From the NCBI GenBank assembly GCA_017542145.1, contig JAFXXQ010000015.1, forward strand, positions 1 through 56,416: a DNA stretch of 56,416 bases. Direction: 5' to 3'. Of this stretch, positions 34,209 through 46,600 are shown one piece after another. The DNA is from Bacteroidaceae bacterium. GTDB taxonomy: Bacteria > Bacteroidota > Bacteroidia > Bacteroidales > Bacteroidaceae. Positions within the stretch are counted from its first letter, which is position 1. Every line of letters begins with the position of its first letter. A program made the position numbers and the translations under genes. The notes below the pieces were generated by a model. The model ran no database searches, was not told the origin of the DNA, and saw only the letters and a program-made list of their open reading frames with translations.

Positions 34209-37200
34209 ATGAAAAAAATTGCCTTACTTTTTGTAGCAACAGTCATAGGCGTGGCGTGCGCACATGCCGTCCCGGCTTTCCGCACGCCTAAGCAGTTTAC
34301 CCAGCCCGACGGGAGCATCATCACGCTGACGCTTCAGGGCGACGAGTTCGGCCATTGGTGGACCACCCCCGACGGCCGTGCCGTCAAGCGCAACGCCAAC
34401 GGAATGTTCGTTCCCTGTAGTACCTTTGAACTGGCTGCCATCCAGCAGCGTCGCCTGGAGGCTCAACGCAAGCGTTGGCCCAGCCAGCAAAGTAGCTTAA
34501 ATGCTCCGAACCGGCGTGCAGGCATGTCAAAGCGTCCCGTGGGCGAACAACGTGTGCTGGTGATATTGGCGGAATTCAGCGACCTTCCGTTTGTCATCGA
34601 CAATCCGCAGGAGACCTTCAAACGCCACCTGAACGAGGAGGGCTATACCGCAAGCGGCGGCTTTGGCAGCGCACGCGATTACTTCATTGCGCAGTCAGAC
34701 GGCAAGTTTACCCCCCAGTTCGACGTCTGGGGACCCTATAAGGCACCCAACCCCATGAAGTTCTACGGCGGTAACGATGAAGGAGGCCGCGACCAGAATG
34801 CCGCCCAGCTGATAGCCGATGTGCTGAAGCTGGCCAACCCCGATATCAACTTCCGCGACTACGACACGGACAATGACGGCGTAGTGGACTTCTGCTACGT
34901 TATCTATGCTGGTTATGGCGAAGCCCATAACGCTGACGCAAACACCATCTGGCCCCATCAGTGGAAGCTCTCCGGCGGCACAGGCGCCGCTATGAAGCTC
35001 GACGGCGTTCAGGTGGACGAGTACGCCTGCAGTTGCGAGCTCTACGGCAATTCCGGCAGCAAGATCGACGGAATCGGCACCATCTGCCACGAATTCGGCC
35101 ACTGCCTCGGCCTGCCCGACTTCTACGACACAGGCGACGCGGGCAACTTCGGCATGAATGCCTGGAGCATCATGGACTATGGCTGCTACAACGAAGGCGG
35201 CTACACCCCCTGCGGCTACACAGCCTATGAAAAGGAGTTCCTCGGCTGGATGGACATTGAGATACTCGACGAAGAGCAGACCGTAACCCTCACCCCCACC
35301 GCCGACGGCGGCAAGGCGTATCGCATCGAAAACAGCAGCAACACGAACGAATACCTCGTGGTGGAGAACATCCAGCAGAAGGGCTGGAACCGCAGCGCCT
35401 ACGGACACGGCATGCTGGTCACCCACGTGGACTACAAGCAGTCGGCGTGGGTTAGCAATACCGTCAACAACAACACCCCCCAGAGAATGACCATCGTCCC
35501 TGCCGACGGAACATATTCCAAGAGCCGATCAGGCCTTGCAGGCGACCCCTACCCTGGCACATCAGGCAACAGGGAACTGACGGATTACTCTGACCCGATA
35601 GCGCTGACGAACGACGGAAACTTCTTCAGCCAGCCAATCACGGAAATCACGGAGCAGGACGGCATCGTCACCTTCGAATTCCTGAAAAACAGCGGCGAGG
35701 CTACTACCGCCCTGCAGGCCACGAACGTCAACGAATACTCTTTCAATGCCCGATGGAAATTCCGCATCGGCACAGAAAACTATACCCTTGAGGTGTTCCA
35801 CATCACAGGCGAAATCCCTGAGGACCCGAACGAATGGGGTGTACCCCTGTTAAATGCTCAGGGCGAACTGATTGCCACGGTGCAGACCAACAAAGCGGAA
35901 AAAGTCATCAGCAACCTCGAAGCCGGCCATCTGTACTGCTATCGTGTCCGCTGCCTCAAGGACGGCAACCTGTCGCCCTTCTCCAACCTGATCTATGTGA
36001 AGACCAGTACCGACGAAGGCAAAGTAGCCGCGCCCGTAATGTACGCCCCCAAAAAGGAGGACACCAATGCGACATTCTCATGGAGCCCCGTTGAAGGAGC
36101 AGACAGGTACATCCTCGAATACGGTCCCGTGCCCAAGGATGCCTCGTACGCCATCCCCGACGGCAGACTCCTGCTGAATGAAGAGTTCAAGACCGTCAAA
36201 AGTAACAGCGGTGACATCAGCCGCGTACTGGATATGTATACCGACACCACCGACTGGCGCGGAGACGAAGTCCATGGAAAAGCGGGTGAGGTGTACATCG
36301 GCAACGAAAAGGAACGCGGCTACCTCATCACCCCCTTCCTGCCCCAGACGAACGGCAAGGTAACCATCTTCTTCACCGTCAGCAAACACAGCAGCAAGGA
36401 CGAAAAACCTATCCTCTTTATCGGCCTGGCCACCGACGCTGACAAAGTCCACTATACAGACATGATTGGCCTTTACGTCGAATCGACTGACGCCGTGAAC
36501 TACTACACCGTCCTTGGCCCGTTGGATACAGGTTCCTACATCGCGTTCATCTCCGAAAAGAGAGACGACTCTGACGACACGCCGCGCGTCAGCCTCGACA
36601 ACTTGTCGGTCTTCTGGGGTGACTTGAGCGATGAGCTCAAAATCAGCGGTGCCCAGCGCATCCAGCCTCAGGACAAGGATGAGGTTGGTGCCGAAGCGCC
36701 CCGCTTCACCCTGCCGGCACGCGTACCCACCTCCGACAGAATCTTTGTTGAGACTGCCGACACGACATTCCAACTGAATGAAATGGAAGACGGCACCTAT
36801 ACCTGCCGTGTCCGCGCCATAAAAGGCAACGACTATTCGCCCTATTCCGATATGCGGAGCGTGACGATTGGTAAGGATTTCTTTAACGTCAATGGCATGT
36901 TCTTCGAACTGACATCCGAAGAAAAACTGACGGTGCAGATGGTGCCCTTCAACGACGGACGCACCTACAAAGGCGACCTGGTCGTTCCTGAAACCATCAC
37001 CCACGAGGGTGTCACCTATACCGTCACCGCCTTAGGCGACAGCGTGTTCCGCGGATGCAACGAGCTGACGTCCGTCACCGTTCCTTCCTCCATCGCCTAC
37101 GCCGGCAGCACGATGTTCAAAGGCTGCCGCCAGCTGGCATACGTTGACTGGAACAGTCAAGCCCCCATCGACACCACCTACTTCAATGGCGTCGGCTACA

Positions 37201-38033
37201 ACACCCTGCTCTATGTCCACGGCGATACCGAGGCAATCACCGAAGACGCCATCATCGTCCGTGACGGACAGACCGACAGCATCACCCTGAACCTGAACAG
37301 CCCGTTCATCGTCCCCTATGAGTTCAAAGCACGATACATCGAGTACGCGAAAGACTTCAGCCAGAAGAATATCATCGGCACCACCTCAGGCTGGGAAACC
37401 CTTGTCCTTCCCTTCGACGTGCAGAAGGTTTCGCACGAAGAGAAGGGTGTCATTACCCCCTTCGGCGTCAGCGGATCCGACAACCATTTCTGGCTCGGCA
37501 CCTGGAATGGGAATGCCTTTGAGCATGCTACCACCATGCATGCCCACGTGCCCTACATCGTTTCCTTCCCCAACAGTACTGACTATGACCCTGCACGTTG
37601 CATCAGCGGCCTCATCACTTTCAGCGCCGACAATGCCATTGTTCACACAACGACCAACGTCCCCGCAGTCAGCGGAACGGCATTTGACTTTATCCCCATC
37701 TATAAAAAGATTTATAAAGCCCCCGATCACTACATGCTGAACACCTACGACAATTCCAGTTCAGCCGCTGCCGGCAGCACCTTCCAGAGCGATAAAATGT
37801 CGCTGCGTACCTTTGGAGCCTATATGCAACCCAAGGGTGGCTCGAATGCTCCGCGCGAGCTACCTATCCGCTTCGACGACAACGAGGGAGAAATCGACGA
37901 CAGCATGATTCCTTCCACAGCCATCTTCACGCCCGACGGCCGACTAATCCGTCAGGAATCTTCAGGGAATAGTACTGACGGCCTGCAACACGGAACGTAC
38001 ATCACCAAGGGAAAGAAAATCCTTGTCCGATAA
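34209..38033 (+). CDS. Secreted M6-family (immune inhibitor A-like) metalloprotease with T9SS-type C-terminus
   Basis: A 1274-residue exported protein. After the signal peptide (KKIALLFVATVIGVACAHA) comes an M6-like metalloprotease domain with HEFGHCLGLPDFY (zinc-binding HExxH at about residues 294-298), then GMNAWSIMDYG. Fibronectin III-like modules and a short LRR_5-like stretch (ALGDSVFRGCNELTSVTVPS) follow. The last residues (FTPDGRLIRQ to GTYITKGKKILVR) resemble a type IX secretion sorting domain. ATG 34209 is preferred, because an open extension to 34062 runs through repeats and lacks a signal peptide. It probably degrades host or dietary proteins outside the cell. Confidence 0.93.
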   Translation: MKKIALLFVATVIGVACAHAVPAFRTPKQFTQPDGSIITLTLQGDEFGHWWTTPDGRAVKRNANGMFVPCSTFELAAIQQRRLEAQRKRWPSQQSSLNAPNRRAGMSKRPVGEQRVLVILAEFSDLPFVIDNPQETFKRHLNEEGYTASGGFGSARDYFIAQSDGKFTPQFDVWGPYKAPNPMKFYGGNDEGGRDQNAAQLIADVLKLANPDINFRDYDTDNDGVVDFCYVIYAGYGEAHNADANTIWPHQWKLSGGTGAAMKLDGVQVDEYACSCELYGNSGSKIDGIGTICHEFGHCLGLPDFYDTGDAGNFGMNAWSIMDYGCYNEGGYTPCGYTAYEKEFLGWMDIEILDEEQTVTLTPTADGGKAYRIENSSNTNEYLVVENIQQKGWNRSAYGHGMLVTHVDYKQSAWVSNTVNNNTPQRMTIVPADGTYSKSRSGLAGDPYPGTSGNRELTDYSDPIALTNDGNFFSQPITEITEQDGIVTFEFLKNSGEATTALQATNVNEYSFNARWKFRIGTENYTLEVFHITGEIPEDPNEWGVPLLNAQGELIATVQTNKAEKVISNLEAGHLYCYRVRCLKDGNLSPFSNLIYVKTSTDEGKVAAPVMYAPKKEDTNATFSWSPVEGADRYILEYGPVPKDASYAIPDGRLLLNEEFKTVKSNSGDISRVLDMYTDTTDWRGDEVHGKAGEVYIGNEKERGYLITPFLPQTNGKVTIFFTVSKHSSKDEKPILFIGLATDADKVHYTDMIGLYVESTDAVNYYTVLGPLDTGSYIAFISEKRDDSDDTPRVSLDNLSVFWGDLSDELKISGAQRIQPQDKDEVGAEAPRFTLPARVPTSDRIFVETADTTFQLNEMEDGTYTCRVRAIKGNDYSPYSDMRSVTIGKDFFNVNGMFFELTSEEKLTVQMVPFNDGRTYKGDLVVPETITHEGVTYTVTALGDSVFRGCNELTSVTVPSSIAYAGSTMFKGCRQLAYVDWNSQAPIDTTYFNGVGYNTLLYVHGDTEAITEDAIIVRDGQTDSITLNLNSPFIVPYEFKARYIEYAKDFSQKNIIGTTSGWETLVLPFDVQKVSHEEKGVITPFGVSGSDNHFWLGTWNGNAFEHATTMHAHVPYIVSFPNSTDYDPARCISGLITFSADNAIVHTTTNVPAVSGTAFDFIPIYKKIYKAPDHYMLNTYDNSSSAAAGSTFQSDKMSLRTFGAYMQPKGGSNAPRELPIRFDDNEGEIDDSMIPSTAIFTPDGRLIRQESSGNSTDGLQHGTYITKGKKILVR

Positions 38034-38072
38034 CACCCACAAGAAACAACAACCTATAACTCTTCAATCGTT

Positions 38073-39970
<1,898 letters not shown>

Positions 39971-40822
39971 ATGGGCAAGAACAAGCTGAGTAAGTTTGCA
40001 GACATGAGGGAATTCCCTCATGTCTTTGAATGTCCGTTCTATTATAAACAAGAACGACCACCCTTCCCGATGAAGGGCCGTTGGAGAGAAGATTTCTTCC
40101 ACAACGATCACCCCATTGTTATCGAACTCGGCTGCGGACGCGGTGAATACACCATCGGACTGGCAGAACGTAATCCCAATCAAAACTTCATCGGTGTAGA
40201 CATCAAGGGTGCGCGCATGTGGAGCGGTGCCACAGAGGCGCTGAGCAAGGGCTTGAAAAATGTGGCTTTCCTACGCACTTCCATTGAGTTCATCGATCAG
40301 TTCTTCAGCGAAGGAGAAGTAAATCAAATCTGGATTACTTTCCCTGACCCACAGATGAAGAAGTACACCAAGCGGCTCACATCCACGCCCTTCCTCGTTC
40401 GATACAGCCATATTCTTGTCCCTAACGGTATCATCCATCTGAAGACCGACAGCCCTTTCCTCTATACCTACACCGATGCCCTGCTGAAAGAAAGCCATCT
40501 GCCTGTGGAGGTCAATACAACGGACTTGTATGGGACAACAAGTCAACAAGGCAACGAGTCGACAAGTGACAATGCAGACCGCGCCCAGAATGCCTGCTTG
40601 TTGACTTGTAGGCTTGACGCCCCCCAAAATGAGGCAGCTTCTATTCAGACCTTCTACGAGAGTCAATGGTTGTCGCGTGGAATGACCATCAAGTATATCC
40701 GTTTCCGTCTGCCAGCCAGTCCTTCGCTTGTGGAACCCGACATCGAAATACCACTTGACGACTATCGCAGCTATGGCCGTACGACACGCAGCGGCGTCGC
40801 CTCACGTCCCGCCGCGAAATAG
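39971..40822 (+). CDS. trmB: tRNA (guanosine(46)-N7)-methyltransferase TrmB with an inserted segment
   Basis: A 283-residue methyltransferase acting on G46 of tRNA. The SAM motif [32 protein letters not shown] and the catalytic block [16 protein letters not shown] are intact. Between TTDLYGTT and [14 protein letters not shown] lies a segment of about 25-30 low-complexity residues ([14 protein letters not shown]...) that I do not know from TrmB proteins. Its DNA is bounded by the inverted repeat at 40538-40609. The segment lies in the C-terminal half away from the motifs, so activity is probably kept. The ATG directly abuts the guaB stop. Confidence 0.94.
   Translation: MGKNKLSKFADMREFPHVFECPFYYKQERPPFPMKGRWREDFFHNDHPIVIELGCGRGEYTIGLAERNPNQNFIGVDIKGARMWSGATEALSKGLKNVAFLRTSIEFIDQFFSEGEVNQIWITFPDPQMKKYTKRLTSTPFLVRYSHILVPNGIIHLKTDSPFLYTYTDALLKESHLPVEVNTTDLYGTTSQQGNESTSDNADRAQNACLLTCRLDAPQNEAASIQTFYESQWLSRGMTIKYIRFRLPASPSLVEPDIEIPLDDYRSYGRTTRSGVASRPAAK
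40538..40609. repeat. Inverted repeat inserted in frame within trmB
   Basis: ACAAGTCAACAAG (40538-40550) and CTTGTTGACTTGT (40597-40609) are exact 13-base reverse complements, 46 bp apart. The span coincides with the extra residues in TrmB and keeps the reading frame open. Confidence 0.75.
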
Positions 40823-40861
40823 GTTAGAGGTTATAGTTTTTTTCTTCAACTTTCTTTATCA

Positions 40862-41917
40862 ATGATTTTATACCCTAAACTTATTACCGATGCCTTGACC
40901 AATGTGCGCTATCCGGGAACGGGCAAGAACATCGTTGAAGCCGGCATGGTGGAAGACAACATCCGCATCGATGGCATGAAAGTCAGCTTCTCGCTCATTT
41001 TCGAGAAGAGCACCGACCCCTTCATGAAATCACTCATCAAGAGTGCCGAAGCCGCCATTCATACTTACGTCGATAAGGACGTTGATGTAACTATTACCAC
41101 AAAAGCCCTTCAACAGCCTCATCCAACTGGAGAGGCGCTACTTTCAGGCGTCAAGAACATCATCGCCATTGCTTCCGGCAAGGGTGGTGTGGGTAAATCT
41201 ACTGTTGCCAGCAATCTCGCCGTGGCCCTCGCTCAAAAGGGCTTGAAGGTTGGCCTGCTGGATGCCGACATCTTCGGCCCCAGCATTCCCAAAATGTTTC
41301 TTGTAGAGGACGAACGCGCCTATGCTCAAGAGATTGACGGCAAGTCGTGGATTCTACCCATTGAACGCTACGGACTGAAGATTCTTTCCATCGGTTTTTT
41401 CATCAATCCAGGTCAGGCAGCCATTTGGCGTGGAGGCATGGCTAGCGGAGCTATCAAACAGCTACTGAGCGAAACGCTTTGGGGCAACCTCGATTATCTG
41501 CTCATTGACCTTCCCCCAGGTACAAGTGACATCCACCTTACCACCGTCCAGACCGTAACCATTACTGGCGCCATCGTCGTCACCACACCACAAGAAGTTG
41601 CGCTTGCTGATGCCCGCAAGGCCATTGATATGTTCCAAAATGACAAAATCAATGTCCCCATCATCGGTCTTGTAGAAAACATGGCTTGGTTCACCCCTGC
41701 CGAACTGCCCGAGAACCGCTACTATATCTTCGGACGTGATGGCGGTAAACGTCTTGCCGAAGAGTTGAATGTTCATTTATTGGGTCAAATTCCTCTCGTA
41801 CAGAGCATCTGCAACGGCGGCGATGCCGGTATGCCCGTTGCCCTCTACCCCAATACGATTACAGGCCAAGCTTTCATGGCACTCGCTGATGAAGTGCTGA
41901 AACAAAAGTCAGAATGA
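40862..41917 (+). CDS. mrp: Mrp/NBP35-family iron-sulfur carrier ATPase
   Basis: A 351-residue P-loop ATPase involved in loading or carrying iron-sulfur clusters. An N-terminal DUF59/MIP18-like region (about residues 1-85) precedes the deviant Walker A IASGKGGVGKSTVASNLA, then LLDADIFGPSIPKM and LIDLPPGTSDIHLT. The CxxC usual near the C-terminus of many Mrp proteins is not visible, as the region reads LVENMAWFTPAELPENRY. It follows trmB by 39 bp and converges on the glycosidase gene with an 8-bp gap. Confidence 0.93.
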   Translation: MILYPKLITDALTNVRYPGTGKNIVEAGMVEDNIRIDGMKVSFSLIFEKSTDPFMKSLIKSAEAAIHTYVDKDVDVTITTKALQQPHPTGEALLSGVKNIIAIASGKGGVGKSTVASNLAVALAQKGLKVGLLDADIFGPSIPKMFLVEDERAYAQEIDGKSWILPIERYGLKILSIGFFINPGQAAIWRGGMASGAIKQLLSETLWGNLDYLLIDLPPGTSDIHLTTVQTVTITGAIVVTTPQEVALADARKAIDMFQNDKINVPIIGLVENMAWFTPAELPENRYYIFGRDGGKRLAEELNVHLLGQIPLVQSICNGGDAGMPVALYPNTITGQAFMALADEVLKQKSE

Positions 41918-41925
41918 AGAATGGA

Positions 41926-44259
41926 TTACCTATTTACGTATTTCAGCGTTGTAGAGGTTCCGTCGGCAAAAAGGACTTTCACTAAGTGAAAACCATCAGC
42001 AGGTATATCGACCAAAGGAATTCCTGCAGGAGAATATACGCTGACATGGGAAATAGCCGTTGCACGACCCTGAGACCCTAACGATTTGTCTACTTGCGGA
42101 CTGGATAGTGATGTATCTTTCAATGTAATGCGGTAGATGCGGGCATCCTTGGCTGGTACATCGTAGGGGAGTGAGGCACTCTCCGCCCAATCGATGTCCT
42201 CGCCTTGCCAAAGCTCGCGAATGACAAGGAGAGCATCGGAAGGCAGGCCGAGGCGGACGAGAGGCAAACTACCCTTTAAGGAGGAGGTAGAGGAGTAGTT
42301 GATAACGGCGACGTAGAGCGTGTCGCCCGTGCGAAGCATAGCGAAATTTTCTGCGCCATCGGCCCTGCCGCCATGCTCGCCATAGCCATTAATGGGTATA
42401 AAAGTCTGGCCCGTGCCAAGGAGAGACGTGACATCGGCATTGGACAGGAGATGCTCTGCCCGCTTGCGCGAAACAATAGGATTTCCCTGCCCAGAGACGT
42501 TTGACTGACTGAGGTTGTCAGCCAACAATACCATGCCGGTAGCGATGGCGTTTGTAAGGCGAGCGCGGTTCTCCCCCAACGTGAGGGCGGACTGGTCACC
42601 ACGCCCGATGAGAGGTACTCCGTCGGGATCGTTGAACTGGTAGAGTCCTGCTGTCCACCAACCAGCCGTGAGGGCGTTCATGCTGTACTCCGTCCAGTTG
42701 ATGCTACCCCATGTATCGCACGAAACGCGGCGTGCATTGGCGTACTGATAAGGGAAAAGAGGCGCAATGGAGTTGAGGATGAAGATGGGAGTTTTCACCT
42801 CATCGACTTTCTTGCAGAAATAGCTGAAACCCTCGTTGTAAGCCTCAACAGCAGTATGGACATCGGGGTTATAGTAACTGTCTGCTTGGAGGATGCCACA
42901 TGTGACAAAATCAAGTTTCATGTAGCGGAAGCCCTTCTGTATCTGTTCCGTAATCCACTTTGCCATGCTGGCTTTGACAGCAGGATGAGTAGGATCGAGA
43001 CAGAAAGCACCTTCGAACTTCAAAGGCTTACCATTCGCCTTCAGCACCACGTCGCGCCCTGTGTAGGAACTGAGAGAACTTTTGTAATAAGTATTGTCGA
43101 GGTCATTTTCGTTCCACCAAAGGCTGAAAGGATTTCCATAGCAACCGACAATGGCACTCAAGGGAGCAGCATCTTCGCACAGCTCACGCTCCTGGCCACG
43201 ATTTAAGTTCGACCACGCATCGATGCTCATGACATTTGGAGCGCTCTGCCGGTTGTGAAAACCTAGAGGACGTAGCACGGTGCTGATGTATTCCATGATT
43301 TCATGGTCATCCGTGAAGTTATTCTTCGTTTCCATCACGTTCCAGCTCATCCAACCTACAGGTGTGCCATAGAGCCAATTGCTACGCTTTGGGACAACCA
43401 GATTACAGGCATCGGTAAAGGCCTCCATGCCCTGACGCCAATCATCGTCACAATCAAGGAAGAAACGGGCAGACATGATGCTTGTACCAACGAGCTTACC
43501 ATGCGGGAGTACATCCCAAGTGCCCTTAGGGTCAGAGGCTCCGGAGTAAGCACAGAGCGCACGAATGCGACTGTCCGATGCGGCATCAATGCGGATGGCG
43601 CTCTTCCAATGGTCATGATCCACAGAGCCGATAATCACGCCACGTCGGCTTTCGCCCTCGTAGAATGCCGTAACTTCGTAAGAGGTGATGATAGTGCTGA
43701 GGGGATGGCGTCCGTAGCGCACAAAACTATCGTTATCAAAGGGAACACGTAGCATACGGTTGTTGGGCGAGGCATTGAAGAGGGCGTACGTCTGCTGGGT
43801 GCTGAAAGGAGCGAGATAGTTCGAGCGAAGGGTGTCAGACGACGAAATCTCCAACGAGGAGAGCATCCAGGGATGGCGCTCGAAAAAGTAAAAGTGCTGT
43901 GTGAGAGTGATGTCATCACCGTTTGAGGGGCGGCTGAAGATAATGTCAAAGCAGGTACCTGGACCAAAGGCATCGTCTGTGGAAACTTCCATCGTCTTTA
44001 CATCCGCAAAGTCGGAAGCCTGTACACTACGGCTGACGCCAGAAGCATTATCGTAGTGAGCCTCAGGAACGGAGCTGATGATAACAGGACGGTAGTCTCC
44101 CTCACTGTCAGCGTGGTTGACCTTCACAGTACCCTTTTCACTGACGTAGGTCACCTTCCAACGCCCAAAGGTAAAAACTTCGTCGGCACGACACTCCGTG
44201 AACGTGAGTGACGACGCCAACAAGGTAAGCAGAACGAACGTCAAAAGAAGCCGTTTCAT
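41926..44259 (-). CDS. Secreted GH-D clan glycosidase (alpha-galactosidase-like)
   Basis: A 777-residue exported protein with a signal peptide. The N-terminal about 250 residues form a beta-sandwich, and a TIM barrel follows with GWMSWN. The nucleophile block is FRYMKLDFVTCG (Asp about 450) and the acid/base block is RRVSCDTWGS (Asp about 515), the layout of GH27/GH36 alpha-galactosidases and relatives. A beta domain and a degenerate sorting-domain-like end (SVYSPAGIPLVDIPADG) follow. Its ATG is one base from the preceding gene's stop, so the two are coupled. Exact substrate specificity cannot be read. Confidence 0.85.
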   Translation of the reverse strand: MKRLLLTFVLLTLLASSLTFTECRADEVFTFGRWKVTYVSEKGTVKVNHADSEGDYRPVIISSVPEAHYDNASGVSRSVQASDFADVKTMEVSTDDAFGPGTCFDIIFSRPSNGDDITLTQHFYFFERHPWMLSSLEISSSDTLRSNYLAPFSTQQTYALFNASPNNRMLRVPFDNDSFVRYGRHPLSTIITSYEVTAFYEGESRRGVIIGSVDHDHWKSAIRIDAASDSRIRALCAYSGASDPKGTWDVLPHGKLVGTSIMSARFFLDCDDDWRQGMEAFTDACNLVVPKRSNWLYGTPVGWMSWNVMETKNNFTDDHEIMEYISTVLRPLGFHNRQSAPNVMSIDAWSNLNRGQERELCEDAAPLSAIVGCYGNPFSLWWNENDLDNTYYKSSLSSYTGRDVVLKANGKPLKFEGAFCLDPTHPAVKASMAKWITEQIQKGFRYMKLDFVTCGILQADSYYNPDVHTAVEAYNEGFSYFCKKVDEVKTPIFILNSIAPLFPYQYANARRVSCDTWGSINWTEYSMNALTAGWWTAGLYQFNDPDGVPLIGRGDQSALTLGENRARLTNAIATGMVLLADNLSQSNVSGQGNPIVSRKRAEHLLSNADVTSLLGTGQTFIPINGYGEHGGRADGAENFAMLRTGDTLYVAVINYSSTSSLKGSLPLVRLGLPSDALLVIRELWQGEDIDWAESASLPYDVPAKDARIYRITLKDTSLSSPQVDKSLGSQGRATAISHVSVYSPAGIPLVDIPADGFHLVKVLFADGTSTTLKYVNR

Positions 44260-44260
44260 G

Positions 44261-46489
44261 CTACAAAGCCATTTTCACCGTTTCGGAACCGCAGCGAACA
44301 ATGCAGACACCTTGCGCAGGAACAGGAATGGGTTTCCCTGTCACGCCTTCAGCGACACGTTGTCCGGCTGCGTTGTAAATCTGCACAGGCTGTACGCCCT
44401 TGCCCTGCACAATAAGCATATCATTCTGACGGAACACACGCATCTTGTCGGCCATTACCCGCGCAATTCCATTGTTAATATCCACCGTTGCCGTAGTAAA
44501 TGGACTGGCAACATAAGAGTAATTTACGGCCTGCACACCTATAGTGTAGGAGCCGTCGGGGAGTCCGACGAAGCGTTTCGAGGCCGTTTTGCCACCGAGG
44601 CTGGGCACGTAGGCTCCGAAGCGGCTGTAGCCCAGCTGAGCACCTGTGGCAAGGTTTGCAGGAACCACCTGACGGAGAGCACCCGTGGTATTGCTCTTCA
44701 CATATACGTTGTAAAGCGCATCGCCATAGGAGTTCAGCTGCACATCGCTCCAACTGACAACAAGTGCACCGTTCGGGTCTAACAAGGCATTAATATCCTC
44801 TGGTGCCGAAGGGACGGAAGGAGTGTATTCCGTCGTGTTGTACGAGGGGATGAAGTCGTCCTGTTTGTCTGTCCAGCCGGTTGCCACGACATCCAGCTTG
44901 CCGTCACCATTAAGATCACCAAACGAAGTGCTGCGTTCGCCGATGTAGGCCCCGCTCCAGTTGCTCTCATGGCCATGCAGAGTGACGTTATAGCCGTCAA
45001 TGCTGCCCTCGCTAAGGCAGATAGCCTCCGCCCAGTCATTGCGTCCCTCATAGTCAGTCCAACCCCGGGTGAAGTTGTCGCAGATGTCATCGCCGTTGAA
45101 GTCCGCCCAAATAAAAGTGCGGCAGCCCAAGCCGCTTTGGGGAACCAAGCCCGTAGTCAATTCCTCGACAGATACATGTCCTGCACCCTCGCCCGTATTG
45201 AGGAGGACGTAAGCCTGTTTGCCACTACGATTCACAGCCGAACCCATAAGGAGCAGATCCTGACAGCCGTCCTGATCATAGTCAATAACGGTGATAATGT
45301 TGTCCGTACCACCCCATGTATCCCAGACGTCCGCCACCTTCTCTGCCCCTTCGATAGAGGCTATCAGCTTATCGGTAGCATCCTGGAACCATCCGTCGCA
45401 GGTGTTCTCGTAGTAGCGCAACTCGTATCCGCCCCGCTCGGTGTCGTTTCCGTCAGCCCAGCCTGTGATGACAATGTCCTGCCAACCATCATTATTGAGG
45501 TCGATGAAGTTGACATTGCCGTTTGACATGCGTTTGATGGCATAGGTGGGCTGTTCCGTCCATTCACCAGGAACGACGACCTCCACACCATCCTCATCGA
45601 TAGTGATACTGTCCTCTTTTTTAACGTAGATGCCAAGGCGGTTGGGTTCCACGTCGGCGGATAGCGGACGGAAGACGTTGGCCATCTCATAAGCCTTACC
45701 CTCGCAGTTATGAAGCAGGGCGACGTCGCGACGCCACTGATCATCTGTGCGGTTCCAGCCCCACGTCTGATATAGGATGTCGGGATAGCCGTCGTTGTCG
45801 TAGTCACCTACAGCTACAGCGCCCCATTCGTTGCTCTCGTTCCAACCATCGCCCGCATTATTCATTGTCAACGAAGCAAGAACGGAGTCATTCACGACAG
45901 TGAACGTGTAGTCGCCATTGTTCCTCACGAGAATCAATGCTTGGGCAGTGCCCGTGTCGTTGCCTCCGATGTTCTGGATGAGGAGGTCGATGAAGCCGTC
46001 CTGGTCGAAGTCGAGAGTCTGGCTAGCCATGCCATAGGCCGAATAGGGCAGTCCGTTCTTCATGCCTGCCACGCGCTGGCGTGTCACGGTTTCCCAGATG
46101 AACTCGCCTGTTTCGTCGGTCTTGTAGATGATGTCGCCATTGTCGTCGCGTAGAGGATTGCCCTCTTCGTCGGTTTCTGGTACACGCTCCTGTGTTTCGT
46201 AGTCTTCAAGAAGCGTTTCCACGTCTCCCGCGAAGACACCATTTCCAAGGCCCTTCACCAGCACACCGCGTACCTGCCAGCCGTTGGTACACGAGGTGCC
46301 TCCGTAGTAGGCATCCATGATGCCATCGCCGTTCCAGTCTGCCACGACAGGCACCGCACGGTGCGAAGGCCATCCGATGGCATCACGTGCATCACGATCC
46401 TGCGAGAAGGTTACTGACTGAGCCTGCACGGCTCCTGCTGCAAACACCGCCACAATGGCTGTAATAATTTTCAGTGTAGAGTGTTTCAT
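44261..46489 (-). CDS. Secreted FG-GAP/VCBS repeat protein with T9SS sorting domain
   Basis: A 742-residue exported protein. After the signal peptide (to VQAQS) come repeated calcium-binding-like FG-GAP units: VADWNGDGIMDAYYGG, DFDQDGFIDLLIQN, DYDNDGYPDILYQT, DLNNDGWQDIVITG, DYDQDGCQDLLLMG and DLNGDGKLDVVATG. These suggest a beta-propeller. A fibronectin-like domain follows (SAPEDINALLDPNGALVVSW), then a type IX sorting domain (VQIYNAAGQRVAEGV to VCIVRCGSETVKMA). It may bind polysaccharide for its esterase and glycosidase neighbours (inference). A weak -7 box TATCTTCG (46523-46530, minus) may give it its own promoter. Confidence 0.88.
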   Translation of the reverse strand: MKHSTLKIITAIVAVFAAGAVQAQSVTFSQDRDARDAIGWPSHRAVPVVADWNGDGIMDAYYGGTSCTNGWQVRGVLVKGLGNGVFAGDVETLLEDYETQERVPETDEEGNPLRDDNGDIIYKTDETGEFIWETVTRQRVAGMKNGLPYSAYGMASQTLDFDQDGFIDLLIQNIGGNDTGTAQALILVRNNGDYTFTVVNDSVLASLTMNNAGDGWNESNEWGAVAVGDYDNDGYPDILYQTWGWNRTDDQWRRDVALLHNCEGKAYEMANVFRPLSADVEPNRLGIYVKKEDSITIDEDGVEVVVPGEWTEQPTYAIKRMSNGNVNFIDLNNDGWQDIVITGWADGNDTERGGYELRYYENTCDGWFQDATDKLIASIEGAEKVADVWDTWGGTDNIITVIDYDQDGCQDLLLMGSAVNRSGKQAYVLLNTGEGAGHVSVEELTTGLVPQSGLGCRTFIWADFNGDDICDNFTRGWTDYEGRNDWAEAICLSEGSIDGYNVTLHGHESNWSGAYIGERSTSFGDLNGDGKLDVVATGWTDKQDDFIPSYNTTEYTPSVPSAPEDINALLDPNGALVVSWSDVQLNSYGDALYNVYVKSNTTGALRQVVPANLATGAQLGYSRFGAYVPSLGGKTASKRFVGLPDGSYTIGVQAVNYSYVASPFTTATVDINNGIARVMADKMRVFRQNDMLIVQGKGVQPVQIYNAAGQRVAEGVTGKPIPVPAQGVCIVRCGSETVKMAL

Positions 46490-46600
46490 AATTTCATAAA
46501 TTATAGTATTATATTCCGTGGGCGAAGATACGCATTTTTTCTGAAAGAAAAATCCTTTTTTTCTTTTTTTATTATCTTCGTCATAAAAATTGCAAAGGCA

